Assembly (NCBI GenBank): GCA_964562015.1
Contig: CAZLRH010000002.1
Coordinates: 186,001 to 250,000 of the forward strand
Direction of reading: 5' to 3'
From: CAZLRH01 sp964562015
Lineage (GTDB): Bacteria; Verrucomicrobiota; Verrucomicrobiia; Opitutales; JABDGR01
Length of the DNA: 64,000 nucleotides
Below, piece after piece: positions 1 through 8,338 of this stretch (position 1 is its first letter; each line of letters begins with the position of its first letter). The notes below the pieces were generated by a model. It was not told where the DNA came from and made no database searches. It worked only from the letters and a program-made list of their open reading frames with translations. Made by a program: the position numbers and the translations under genes.

Positions 1-58
1 CCCCCGCCGCCCGCAGACGGCGCAACTCCTCGGTGATGGCTTCGATGCGGGGGCGCAT
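1..58 (-). CDS. Partial hypothetical protein, N-terminus only
   Basis: A frame opens at an ATG at 58 and runs off the window edge; the 19 visible residues (MRPRIEAITEELRRLRAAG) look like a charged amphipathic helix. The ATG follows ACCTCCC, the pyrimidine-rich start context seen at many genes here. Too little is visible to assign a family, and it could be a chance frame. Confidence 0.3.
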   Translation of the reverse strand, partial: MRPRIEAITEELRRLRAAG

Positions 59-69
59 GGGAGGTTTAT

Positions 70-211
70 AATTCAAAATTCAAAATTGAACATTCAAAAA
101 AGCGGACATCTCTCGCGCGCCCTGGACCATCCCCTCGAACGCTCCTTGACCTACAGAGGCAATTTGCTCTTGCTGATCGGCATCTTGAATTTTCAATTTT
201 GAATCTTCAAT
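70..211. repeat. Inverted pair of heptad-periodic AT tracts
   Basis: Positions 70-97 are four 7-bp units (aattcaa, aattcaa, aattgaa, cattcaa). Positions 184-211 are four more (cttgaat, tttcaat, tttgaat, cttcaat). The 20 bp at 78-97 match the reverse complement of 185-204 at 19 of 20 positions, so the two tracts form an inverted repeat around about 87 bp. The right tract ends five bases before the ATG at 217. Confidence 0.75.
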
Positions 212-216
212 AAATC

Positions 217-1113
217 ATGCCGCCGTCCCTCGTCATCCTCGCCGCCGGCCTGGGCAGCCGCTACGGCGGGCTCAAGCAGATGGAGCCGTTGGGTCCGCAA
301 GGCCAGACCATCCTCGATTATTCGGTGTTCGATGCGCGGCGCGCGGGTTTCGGGCCGGTGGTTTTCATCCTTCGCCGCGACTTCGCCGACGAATTCAAAA
401 ACCGCGTCGGGACGCGCGTGGGCGGCGACGTGCGCTACGCATTTCAGGAAATGTCCGACCTGCCCGGCGGGTTCACGCCTCCGCCGGACCGCGCCAAGCC
501 CTGGGGAACCGGCCACGCCGTGTGGTGCGCGCGGCAGGTGGCGGACGGCCCGTTCGCCGTCATCAATGCCGACGATTTCTACGGCGCGGACGCCTTCCGC
601 CAGCTCGCGGATTTTCTGCGCGCCTCTGACTCTCGCGGCACCGACTTCGCCATGGCGGGCTATCGTCTCGGCCAAACCCTCTCCGAACATGGCGCGGTCG
701 CGCGAGGGATTTGTGCGACCGATGCTGCCGGGTTTCTCACCACCGTGACGGAACAGACCGGCCTCGAACGCAATGCGACTGGCGGCGCCACCGCCCCCGC
801 GACGAACGGCTCCACGCTTAATTTCCCCGCCGACACTTTGGTCTCGATGAACTGCTGGGCTTTCACCCCTGCCCTGTTTCCGCTCCTGGGCGCGCGCTTG
901 GAAAACTTTTTGCGGACCCGCGCCATGGATTCCAAAGCTGAATTTTATCTGCCGGCCGCGGTCGGCGCGCTTATCCAAAACCGGCAAGCCCGCGTCCGCC
1001 TGCTGCCCACCACGGCCAGCTGGTTCGGCCTCACCCACCCGGCCGATCGTCCGGTGGTGCAAGACGCTTTACGGGCGCTGCATGGTCAAGGTGACTATCC
1101 GGAAGTTTTTTGA
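217..1113 (+). CDS. Sugar-phosphate nucleotidyltransferase family protein
   Basis: The 298-residue protein begins with the nucleotide-binding signature LAAGLGSRYGGLKQ (residues 8-21) of the NTP_transferase family (GlmU/RmlA/GalU type). It also has WGTGHAVWCAR near residue 96 and the metal/sugar-binding stretch INADDFYG near residue 116. Such enzymes join an NTP to a sugar-1-phosphate in the cytoplasm; which sugar and nucleotide cannot be told from sequence. There is no left-handed beta-helix acyltransferase domain, so it is not a bifunctional GlmU. The ATG follows a heptad-periodic AT tract with no Shine-Dalgarno. It converges with the lipoprotein gene downstream. Confidence 0.85.
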   Translation: MPPSLVILAAGLGSRYGGLKQMEPLGPQGQTILDYSVFDARRAGFGPVVFILRRDFADEFKNRVGTRVGGDVRYAFQEMSDLPGGFTPPPDRAKPWGTGHAVWCARQVADGPFAVINADDFYGADAFRQLADFLRASDSRGTDFAMAGYRLGQTLSEHGAVARGICATDAAGFLTTVTEQTGLERNATGGATAPATNGSTLNFPADTLVSMNCWAFTPALFPLLGARLENFLRTRAMDSKAEFYLPAAVGALIQNRQARVRLLPTTASWFGLTHPADRPVVQDALRALHGQGDYPEVF

Positions 1114-1160
1114 ACATACCCAATCGACGGCGATATTTCGCGCTATTCTCTTGTGGCAGA

Positions 1161-1889
1161 TTAGGGCCAATGGTTGCCGTTCTTTAGATTGTGGTCGACG
1201 CGAGCCGCAGAGAGGAAGAATAGCGTAAGGCAGGGATCAATTCCGGCCACGTACCCGCCGGCGGCCAGCGTGTCTCCCGCGGCGGCGACCGGTAAAAGAG
1301 GCAGCAGCCCGTAATTGGTCTTGTTCTCGGTATCCATGACCAGGACGGACACCGGCGGAATTTCCGGGTCGTTTTGCACCACAAACTCAGGGCGATGACC
1401 GAGCCGCTCCGGGAAATTCTTGGTTATGAACATGTCCCAATAGATAATTTTCACCGACGGCTCCACCGGAGGTGACGCCGGGCCGGCGCCCCGCGGCACA
1501 GGGGAATTATAGTTGTATTCAGCAAAGGGCAGTTCCGTGAATTGTTCCTGCGCGAGCCAGGCAGGCCCGGGCGAACCTGGCCGCAACACGGTCTGCGGGA
1601 GGACCGCCGCGCCGCCCTTTGCCGCTTTCGCCAAGGCCGGCAGGTCCGCCATGAACCAAATCGGCGCCCGCGGCGTCTCCGCCAAATTATCCTGATAGGG
1701 GCCGCCCTCCCCCGCGACCACGAGCTGGCCCGCAGGATTGGTGTAACAATGGTCGACGCGCAATGAAATCGAGGCCTGCACGGTGTCGGGAAACGCTGTG
1801 CGCGCAACTCGCTCGCTCAAGCAGCCGGAATTCACCAGCGCTATGACCAGAAACAACGCGGATACCGTCGATCGCGCCAAATTTCGCAT
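1161..1889 (-). CDS. Putative lipoprotein of unknown function
   Basis: The 242-residue protein starts with a lipoprotein signal peptide: a basic start (MRNLARS), a hydrophobic core and a lipobox ending VNSGC at about residue 23. I chose the ATG at 1889, which follows TTTCCCTCC, over an in-frame GTG at 1913. The mature part has no motif I recognise; it is proline-rich in the middle and carries scattered tryptophans. A periplasm-facing location in the outer or inner membrane is inferred from the signal only. It converges with the nucleotidyltransferase gene, 47 bp away. Confidence 0.65.
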   Translation of the reverse strand: MRNLARSTVSALFLVIALVNSGCLSERVARTAFPDTVQASISLRVDHCYTNPAGQLVVAGEGGPYQDNLAETPRAPIWFMADLPALAKAAKGGAAVLPQTVLRPGSPGPAWLAQEQFTELPFAEYNYNSPVPRGAGPASPPVEPSVKIIYWDMFITKNFPERLGHRPEFVVQNDPEIPPVSVLVMDTENKTNYGLLPLLPVAAAGDTLAAGGYVAGIDPCLTLFFLSAARVDHNLKNGNHWP

Positions 1890-2084
1890 GGAGGGAAATG
1901 AGCGCGCCGCCACTACGATTTCGGCGGCGAGTCAATCCTCCCCCATCATTCCCCGTGCCGCCTCGCGGATAAATTGCGTAAACCATTGACTGTCATTGCG
2001 GAATTTTTTTCCCACGGCTTGAGGGCCCCAAGCTCGATGACACAAAATGTCCATTGCTCGACAGAAAATGACCATCCCGGTTTT

Positions 2085-3467
2085 TCATTGTGTTGCCACC
2101 TTCAGCAACTCGGCGAAAACTTCCGTCGCCGCCATCTCCGGCGCTTTGGTCGAAAATTCGCCCACGCCCAAGAGCACCGGCCAGTCGAGCGAATCTTCCG
2201 GGATGCGGCCGTGGGAGCCGCGCACGAGCGTGGCGTCGAGCGGGATCACGTCCATGAGGATGCGGAAGCCGAGTTTCTTTTTCAACAACCGCCAGGCGAT
2301 TTTTAATTTCGGCGCGGACAGGCCGGGGTCAAGAAACAGTTCCACCGGGTCGTAGCCGCATTTGCGGTGAATGTCCACCGTGCGGGCAAAATCCGGCGCG
2401 CGGGCGTCATCCTCCCAAAAGTAGTAGGTGAACCAGGAGTCCGCCGCCGCCACCGCCACCAGGTCGCCGCTGCGCGGATGGTCCAGCCCGGCGGCGCGCA
2501 GGCCCGCGGCGTCGAGCACGCGTTCCACTCCGGGTGTGGCCTCCAGCGCGGCGCGGACTTGTGGCAACAGTTCCTTTTTATTGACGTAGATGTGCGCAAC
2601 CTGGTGGTCGGCCACGGCGAACGCCGCGCTCCCGCCTTCGTCGAGCGTTTCGCGGCCAAGTTCGTCCTTGATACTCAGCCAGCTCTTTTGGCGCAGCACG
2701 CGATTCAAGTGCACGGGGCGCGACACCGGCGTGAGGCCGTATTCCGACAGGATGACGACCCGCACGCCGCGTTGTTCGAAGAATTCCGCGAGGCCGCCGG
2801 CGATTTCATCCACCGCCGCCAATTCCGCCGCGACACACGGGTCCTCCGCCACCGTCCCGAATTTTTGCAAACCGTAGTCCAGGTGCGGCAAATAAATGAG
2901 GTTCAAATCCGGCGCGTGCTTTTCCTCAAGCCAGCGGGCGCTGGCGGCAATCCAGTCACTCGAGGCGCGTCCGGCCGCGGGGCCCCAGAATTGCGGAAAA
3001 GGAAACGGCCCCAGCGCGGCCTTCAATTCCTCGCGCAAAGTCATCGGCTGTGTGTGGATGTCGAAAACCTTCCGTCCGTCCGCAGGATAAAGCGGGCGGG
3101 GTGTCACACTCCAATCGACGTCCGCGTGCATGTTGAACCACCAGAAAAGTTGCGCCACCGTTGCTCCGGGGCGCGCCGCGCGCAGGGCGTGCCAGAGTTT
3201 TGGCGTTTGAATGAGGCGGTTCGATTGCTTCCAAAACTGATGCTCGGCCAGATCGCGGTCGTACCAGCCGTTGCCCACGATGCCGTGTTCGCGGGGAAGC
3301 CGGCCTGTCAGGTAAGTCGCCTGCATGGAGCACGTCACCGCCGGCAGCAGTGGCCGCACGCGGCGGGCGGGATAGGCGGCGGCAAACTGCGCCAGCCGCG
3401 GCAGCCGCCCGCTGTTGAGCAGGCGCTGGGTCAAACCCACCACGTTGAGCACTGCGACTCGGGCCAT
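2085..3467 (-). CDS. Alkaline-phosphatase-superfamily phosphodiesterase/nucleotide pyrophosphatase
   Basis: This 460-residue protein fits the type I phosphodiesterase/nucleotide pyrophosphatase branch of the alkaline phosphatase superfamily. The likely nucleophile Thr lies in PAVTCSMQATYLTG, followed by GRLPREHGIVGNGWYDRD, a strongly conserved block of this group. Further ligand-like residues occur in YLPHLDYGLQKFG, ILSEYG, ADHQVAHIYVN and RGSHGRIPED. Such enzymes hydrolyse phosphodiester or phosphate bonds with two bound metals; the substrate is unknown. No signal peptide is evident, so it is probably cytoplasmic. The ATG at 3467 (MARVAVLNVVG) is preferred to the GTG at 3479 because the family usually begins just before the first beta strand. 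It is divergent from the sigma factor gene. Confidence 0.8.
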   Translation of the reverse strand: MARVAVLNVVGLTQRLLNSGRLPRLAQFAAAYPARRVRPLLPAVTCSMQATYLTGRLPREHGIVGNGWYDRDLAEHQFWKQSNRLIQTPKLWHALRAARPGATVAQLFWWFNMHADVDWSVTPRPLYPADGRKVFDIHTQPMTLREELKAALGPFPFPQFWGPAAGRASSDWIAASARWLEEKHAPDLNLIYLPHLDYGLQKFGTVAEDPCVAAELAAVDEIAGGLAEFFEQRGVRVVILSEYGLTPVSRPVHLNRVLRQKSWLSIKDELGRETLDEGGSAAFAVADHQVAHIYVNKKELLPQVRAALEATPGVERVLDAAGLRAAGLDHPRSGDLVAVAAADSWFTYYFWEDDARAPDFARTVDIHRKCGYDPVELFLDPGLSAPKLKIAWRLLKKKLGFRILMDVIPLDATLVRGSHGRIPEDSLDWPVLLGVGEFSTKAPEMAATEVFAELLKVATQ

Positions 3468-3561
3468 ACCCCACCACACACCCTCGCACGCCCGCGCGCA
3501 AAACTTTTGTCACGCCCGCCAATCGCGCTCGCGCCTGCCCTTTCACCGTGAGAATATAATA

Positions 3562-3590
3562 TTTCTAAGAAACCACTCCGTTCCGCGTCC
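3562..3590 (+). promoter_or_regulatory. Candidate ECF sigma autoregulatory promoter, copy 1
   Basis: A 29-bp motif 62 bp upstream of the sigma factor gene is repeated at 4316-4344 with 23 of 29 identical bases. It opens with TTTCTAAGAA, followed by C-rich spacer and CCGCGTC. A GAA(A/C)CC box with a CGTC box 13 bp further on resembles the GAAC/CGTC elements of ECF promoters, though the spacing is shorter than usual. An AT-rich stretch (agaatataat) precedes it. The promoter role is inference. Confidence 0.5.
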
Positions 3591-3652
3591 AAGGTTTAAC
3601 CCCAAGGACCAACGGACGCCCCGGCCACGGTTGGCCCCGCCCGTTCCACTGC

Positions 3653-4255
3653 ATGGAGACCACTCCCCCCATTTCGGGAGCCGACCCCCAGCCGCCGCCT
3701 TCGCGCACGCTGGAGCAACTTTTCCATGCCCTGGAAACGCCCTTGCTGGCCTACGCCATGCGCCTGACCCGCCAACCCGAAGCCGCCGAAGATTGCGTGC
3801 AGGAGGCCTTCCTGCGCCTGCAACCCCGGCTGGCCGCAGGGGAAGTCCAGGAACCGCGCGCGTGGCTTTACCGCACCATCCACAACCTGGCCATGTCCGG
3901 CCACCGCGCGGCCCGGCGGGTCGTGCCGTTCGAGGCTCCCACCCAGCCCAACGCCGCCAGCACCTCCACAGAAACTCCGCTATCCCCAGCCGAGACCCTG
4001 GCCGACCCACGGCCCCTGCCCGACGACGAAGTTGAGCGCCACGAAGCCGCCGGCCTCACCCGCCTCGTCCTCGATCGCCTGGAAAAATCCGACCCGCGCG
4101 CCGCCCGCCTCGTGCGTCTGAAGTTCAACGACAGCCTCTCCTACAAGGAAATCGCCGAGCGCACCGGGCTCACGGTCGGAAATGTCGGCTACCTCCTGCA
4201 CCATGCGCTGAAGACCCTGGCCGTCGAGCTGGCCAGCGCCGGCCTCACGCCGTGA
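3653..4255 (+). CDS. ECF-type RNA polymerase sigma factor
   Basis: This 200-residue protein has a sigma-70 region 2 (about residues 20-90, with the region 2.2 hallmark EDCVQEAFLRL near 47-57) and a region 4 helix-turn-helix (about 135-195, with LSYKEIAERTGLTVGNVGYL). There is no region 1 or 3, as expected for an extracytoplasmic-function sigma. The linker between the two regions is rich in Pro, Thr and Ala. The next gene encodes a protein with a cytoplasmic N-terminus before a membrane helix, a plausible anti-sigma partner, and both genes carry the same upstream motif. The ATG has no Shine-Dalgarno. Confidence 0.9.
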   Translation: METTPPISGADPQPPPSRTLEQLFHALETPLLAYAMRLTRQPEAAEDCVQEAFLRLQPRLAAGEVQEPRAWLYRTIHNLAMSGHRAARRVVPFEAPTQPNAASTSTETPLSPAETLADPRPLPDDEVERHEAAGLTRLVLDRLEKSDPRAARLVRLKFNDSLSYKEIAERTGLTVGNVGYLLHHALKTLAVELASAGLTP

Positions 4256-4315
4256 GCCATTCCTTCACTATCATTTAATATCTTTTATAAATAAATCCAT
4301 TATTCCACGCTAATC

Positions 4316-4344
4316 TTTCTAAGAACCCGCCCGGCTCCGCGTCT
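4316..4344 (+). promoter_or_regulatory. Candidate ECF sigma-dependent promoter, copy 2
   Basis: This second copy of the motif at 3562-3590 lies 56 bp upstream of the VWA protein gene. It shares TTTCTAAGAA exactly and ends CTCCGCGTCT. It also follows an AT-rich tract (4275-4300). Two copies placed at almost the same distance from two adjacent starts suggest one sigma factor drives both genes. Confidence 0.5.
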
Positions 4345-4366
4345 TACCCTTATCCTCCGCTGCTTA

Positions 4367-4400
4367 TTTTGAATTTTCCATTTTCCATATTTAATTCCTA
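4367..4400 (+). repeat. Heptad-periodic leader tract
   Basis: Successive 7-bp units are ttttgaa, ttttcca, ttttcca and tatttaa, followed by ttccta, ending directly at the ATG at 4401. There is no Shine-Dalgarno sequence. Confidence 0.7.
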
Positions 4401-7400
4401 ATGTCTTCGCACCCTCCAGACGACCGCGCTCCGCCGCCCCCTCCTGCGCCCAGCCCGCGCGAGGAACTCGAGGCCCGCCTGACTGCGCTCATCCTGGGCG
4501 AGGCTGGTGATTTCGAGGCCGAGACCCTGCGCGCCCGCATCGCCGCCGACCCGGACCTGGCGGCCCTGCACCGCCGCCTCGAGGCCGCCGCCACGGCCCT
4601 GACCGAGACGCTGCATCAGCAGACTTCGACGCCCGCAACCAACCGCACGCCGCTGCCTGGAACGCCCGTGCACTTGAGCGCCGACCGGCGCGCGGCGCTG
4701 ACCAATCTTTTTGGCCACGATTCCGCGCCCGCACTGAAGCCTGATTCGCCTAAAGCCACGCCTGCGTCTCAACCCGCGCGATTCAAACCACGCTTTATTG
4801 CCCAAATCCTGGCGGCGGCGGCGTGCCTGGCGCTGATGGGCTGGCTTCTGCTGGGCACCTTGGGCAATCTCGGTAGTCGGTCGAACGTCGTGCAATTGGC
4901 CAAGCAGACGGAAAAATCTGCGGTGGCCGAAGATCGCCTAAGTTCCCCGCCCTCGGCCCCGGCTGCGTCCATGCCCGCCGAAATTCCTGCCGCGCCCAGC
5001 CGCGCGCTGTCGGCGTCTGAATTGGCCAGCTCGGTCAACGGGCCCAGTAACGCCACCGTAAACGACCTCCTCGCGAAAGGCCGCGCCCAATATCTTTATG
5101 GCGATTACCAAAACGCCTTAAAGACCTTTAGCGAGGCCGCCATCTTGGACCCGAACCCTACCGAAGCTTCCGCGTACATTTTGCGCATTGAAAAGCTGCT
5201 CGGATCCGCTGGCTACATTGACTATCAAACCACGCGCGTCGGTGCAGTGGCGCAAGCGGACAATAACGGGCAGCGCCCGGCGGTGGCGGTAAATGACGCT
5301 GCCGCGACCAGCAGCGCGAAGAACGACTTCTTCACCAATGCCTCTGACAAGCTGGGCGCATCCTCCACCGCCGCAAGCAACCTCGTCCTGAACGGTGGCA
5401 ATTTAAGCTACTCGGGCGCGGGGGTGGTCGATCTCGGCCACACCGTTAATTTTACCACCGGTCCCGTCGCACCGAACACTCTTGCACAAGACGCCAAAAA
5501 GGAACTGGACGCCGGACAACAAATAATCAGCGGCACTGGTAATATAACCCTCGGCGCAAGCCTCAGTAGAAATCTGACCAACGGCGGAGGCATCTTCCGC
5601 AATGGCCTGCGCCGGGTGGATTCGGGCATTGATACCGGCCTTTCGGGCACCAATGCACCGACTCTTACTCGTCAGACTGGTGCTGGGACGACGGTATCGA
5701 TAATCGGCGGCGTTGTCGATGGCGGCACAAATCCAGCCAGCTTTAACAAAAGTGGCGCAGGCACACTGACACTCACAGGCAATAACACCTACACCGGCGG
5801 TTCAAAGTTGGGCGTAGGTCCATTAGATCTGCAAGGTGGAAAAAACACCTACGCCGGTGGCATAACGGTATCCGCCGGCACGGTCGCGCTTCGGGGTGAC
5901 AACACCTTCTCCGGGGGCACGGTGCAACTCGGTACCCGCAACGCCCTCGCGGATAACGAAGCGTTTAATTTCAATGGCCCCGATGCGAATGGTACCGGCA
6001 AGATTTCTTTTGCTGGAAGCTCCGATGCCAATCAGTCCTCCTCTGGCGCCAAAGATGGCAACGTCTCCTGGGTTATCGGCGGCATCCCCTCTGGGGAACT
6101 GGTCAAAAATGGCACAGGCACTTTCACGCCCATTGACAACAGCGCTTACACCGGCACCACCACGATCACTGGCGGGAACTTAACCCTGGGAAATGGCTCT
6201 ACTTCAGGCGCGCTGTCAACACCCCCGACGACAGCCGCTGCCACTAATATCGGTGGCGACCTTCGCTCCCAAACCGATTCTGCGTCGCTTGCGCCGCCAC
6301 CACCACCGGCTCCGGCGGCTCAGCCGCCGCCCACGTTGGTGGCCAGCGCGACGGCTGCTCCCGGCCTTGCTGCGGGTGGTGGTGGCGGTGGCTTTGCCGG
6401 GGTTGGCGGCTTTGGCGCGGCGGGCGGACGCCGCGGTGGCGGCCTGGGCGGTGGCGGAGCGGGCGGCGGCGCAGGTATCGCTCGCGGAGGTGCGGGCGGC
6501 GGGCGCGGTGGTGCCGCCAGCGGACGCGGCGCTGGCGGTGTCGGTGTGCGTGGCGGTGTTCTCAGGGGTGCGCCAGGCGCGCCGGTGGCTGCTGCTCCCA
6601 CTGCGAGCGAGTCAATTGGCGGCCCGGCAGTTGCGAGTGCGCCCGCGAGTCCGGGCCAACGTGCAGCAGCGTCGCGCGCTGGCGTAACAATTTCCGCTGG
6701 TACTCCTGAAAATTTCGCAACGACCGAAACCGTTAATACAACCACTGCAGCTCCACTGCTGGCCGCCACAAGCGTCACAACGCAGCTTGCTGGACTTGAT
6801 AATACGACCGGTGGCGATGTTTTGCTTGGGATTAAATCCGCTCCTGCGAACGATCAACCCCTCACCCGCCCTGCCAGCGCGGTGAAATTTCCTCCACCGG
6901 TGGCGGCGGCGGAGAATCCTTTTTCGACGTTCGCGCTGAACGTCAACGATGTCTCGTACCGCCTCGCGCTCGCAGCCCTTCAGCACAACCAGTGGCCCGA
7001 CCCGGCCAATGTGCGCACGGAGGAATTTCTCAACGCCTTCAAGTACAACGACCCGGCGCCGGGCCGCGGCGAGCCCTGCACACTTAACTATGATCTCGCG
7101 CAGAACCCCTTCGAGGCGGGCAGTGATTTGCTGCGCGTCTCCTTCCAAACCGCCGCCACCGGGCGCGACCGCACCACGCCGTTGCGCCTGACCATCCTGC
7201 TCGACAACTCCGGCTCGATGACGCGCGCCGACCGCGAAGCCATCCTCGCTGCGGCGCTGCAAGCCCTCGGCGCGCAGTTGCGCGCGGGCGACACCGTTTC
7301 GCTGGTCAGCTTCGCGCGCACGCCGACGGTGCGGGCGACGGCCGTGCCCGCCGCGCGTTTCAGCGAGGTGCTGCAACTGGCGACAACGCTGGTGCCCGAC

Positions 7401-8222
7401 GGCGGCACCAATCTCGAGGAGGCCTTGCACACCGCCTATGCGACGGCCAAAAATAATTTCGACCCCGCCGCGCAGAACCGCGTCGTGCTGCTCACCGACG
7501 GCGCGGCGAATCTGGGCGACGTCAACCCGCAGGACCTCGCCGATTTCGTGGACACCAACCGCCGCGCGGGCATCGCCTTTGACGCCTACGGCGTGGGTTG
7601 GGATGGCCTGGACGACACCACGCTCGAGGCGCTCACCCGCCATGGCGACGGGCGTTATGCCTTTCTCAACAGCCCCGCCGACGTGGACGGCGCGTTTGCC
7701 CGCCAACTGGCCGGAGCGCTCGCCCCCGCCGCGCTCGACGTGAAACTGCAGCTCGAATTCAACCCGGCGCGGGTCACGTCTTATCGCCTGATGGGTTATA
7801 ATAACCTGCGGCTGACGGCCCAGCAGTTCCGCGACAACACCGTGGACGCCGGCGAACTGGCCGCCGCCGAGCAGGGCACCGCGCTTTACAGCCTCATGCT
7901 GAACCCGCAGGGCTCGGGCGTCGTCGGCACGGCCCGCGCGCGGTTTCGCGATCCCGCCACCGGGCAAACGCGCGAACTGTCCTGGACCATTCCCTATCGC
8001 GGCGCGCCCGCGCCGTTCGATCTGGCATCGCCCGCGATGCGCCTCGCCGCCGTCGCCGGCTATTTCGCCGAGTACCTCCAGCGCAGCCCGTACGCCGGCG
8101 GCGTGACGCCCCGGCGCCTGCTCGACGCCTACCGGGGCGTGCCCGAGGCGTTCGCCCCCGACCAGCGTCCGGTGGAACTGCAGAATTTGCTGCGCGCCGC
8201 CGGCCAGCTCGACGGCCAGTGA
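4401..8222 (+). CDS. Membrane-anchored YfbK-type VWA protein with autotransporter-type repeats
   Basis: The 1273-residue protein has an unusual domain order. Residues 1-130 are hydrophilic and acidic, possibly an anti-sigma-like region. A membrane helix follows at about 132-152, then a single TPR-like unit (about 222-263). Residues 445-515 hold autotransporter-associated beta-strand repeats (SGAGTLTLTGNNTYTGG and variants). A glycine-rich run covers about 655-730. A YfbK N-terminal domain (about 838-890) precedes a von Willebrand A domain whose MIDAS motif DNSGS is near residue 935, and a DUF3520-like C-terminus ends the chain. VWA domains bind metal and mediate protein contacts. The C-terminus would lie outside the cytoplasm. 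It sits between the ECF sigma gene and the 2178-residue protein gene, probably in one functional unit. Confidence 0.8.
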   Translation: MSSHPPDDRAPPPPPAPSPREELEARLTALILGEAGDFEAETLRARIAADPDLAALHRRLEAAATALTETLHQQTSTPATNRTPLPGTPVHLSADRRAALTNLFGHDSAPALKPDSPKATPASQPARFKPRFIAQILAAAACLALMGWLLLGTLGNLGSRSNVVQLAKQTEKSAVAEDRLSSPPSAPAASMPAEIPAAPSRALSASELASSVNGPSNATVNDLLAKGRAQYLYGDYQNALKTFSEAAILDPNPTEASAYILRIEKLLGSAGYIDYQTTRVGAVAQADNNGQRPAVAVNDAAATSSAKNDFFTNASDKLGASSTAASNLVLNGGNLSYSGAGVVDLGHTVNFTTGPVAPNTLAQDAKKELDAGQQIISGTGNITLGASLSRNLTNGGGIFRNGLRRVDSGIDTGLSGTNAPTLTRQTGAGTTVSIIGGVVDGGTNPASFNKSGAGTLTLTGNNTYTGGSKLGVGPLDLQGGKNTYAGGITVSAGTVALRGDNTFSGGTVQLGTRNALADNEAFNFNGPDANGTGKISFAGSSDANQSSSGAKDGNVSWVIGGIPSGELVKNGTGTFTPIDNSAYTGTTTITGGNLTLGNGSTSGALSTPPTTAAATNIGGDLRSQTDSASLAPPPPPAPAAQPPPTLVASATAAPGLAAGGGGGGFAGVGGFGAAGGRRGGGLGGGGAGGGAGIARGGAGGGRGGAASGRGAGGVGVRGGVLRGAPGAPVAAAPTASESIGGPAVASAPASPGQRAAASRAGVTISAGTPENFATTETVNTTTAAPLLAATSVTTQLAGLDNTTGGDVLLGIKSAPANDQPLTRPASAVKFPPPVAAAENPFSTFALNVNDVSYRLALAALQHNQWPDPANVRTEEFLNAFKYNDPAPGRGEPCTLNYDLAQNPFEAGSDLLRVSFQTAATGRDRTTPLRLTILLDNSGSMTRADREAILAAALQALGAQLRAGDTVSLVSFARTPTVRATAVPAARFSEVLQLATTLVPDGGTNLEEALHTAYATAKNNFDPAAQNRVVLLTDGAANLGDVNPQDLADFVDTNRRAGIAFDAYGVGWDGLDDTTLEALTRHGDGRYAFLNSPADVDGAFARQLAGALAPAALDVKLQLEFNPARVTSYRLMGYNNLRLTAQQFRDNTVDAGELAAAEQGTALYSLMLNPQGSGVVGTARARFRDPATGQTRELSWTIPYRGAPAPFDLASPAMRLAAVAGYFAEYLQRSPYAGGVTPRRLLDAYRGVPEAFAPDQRPVELQNLLRAAGQLDGQ

Positions 8223-8338
8223 CCTGACAATCCTTTGACAAGAGTTTCCCTAACTTCCGCGGGTGGAAAACGTTTACCCCTCGCGGACTCACGGCCGAAT
8301 CGCCCGGTTCCGTTTATTTTTTTCACCCATTCCCAATC

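Noticed and set aside
6370..6580. Glycine-codon-rich stretch considered as tandem repeat or CRISPR-like array
   Set aside because: It is an in-frame Gly/Ala/Arg-rich linker in the VWA protein with no constant repeat-spacer pattern.
6612..7967. A 451-residue minus-strand open frame opposite the VWA gene
   Set aside because: It is antisense to a recognisable VWA domain in GC-rich DNA, where stop codons are rare on the other strand. Its translation is Arg/Gly-rich with no family features.
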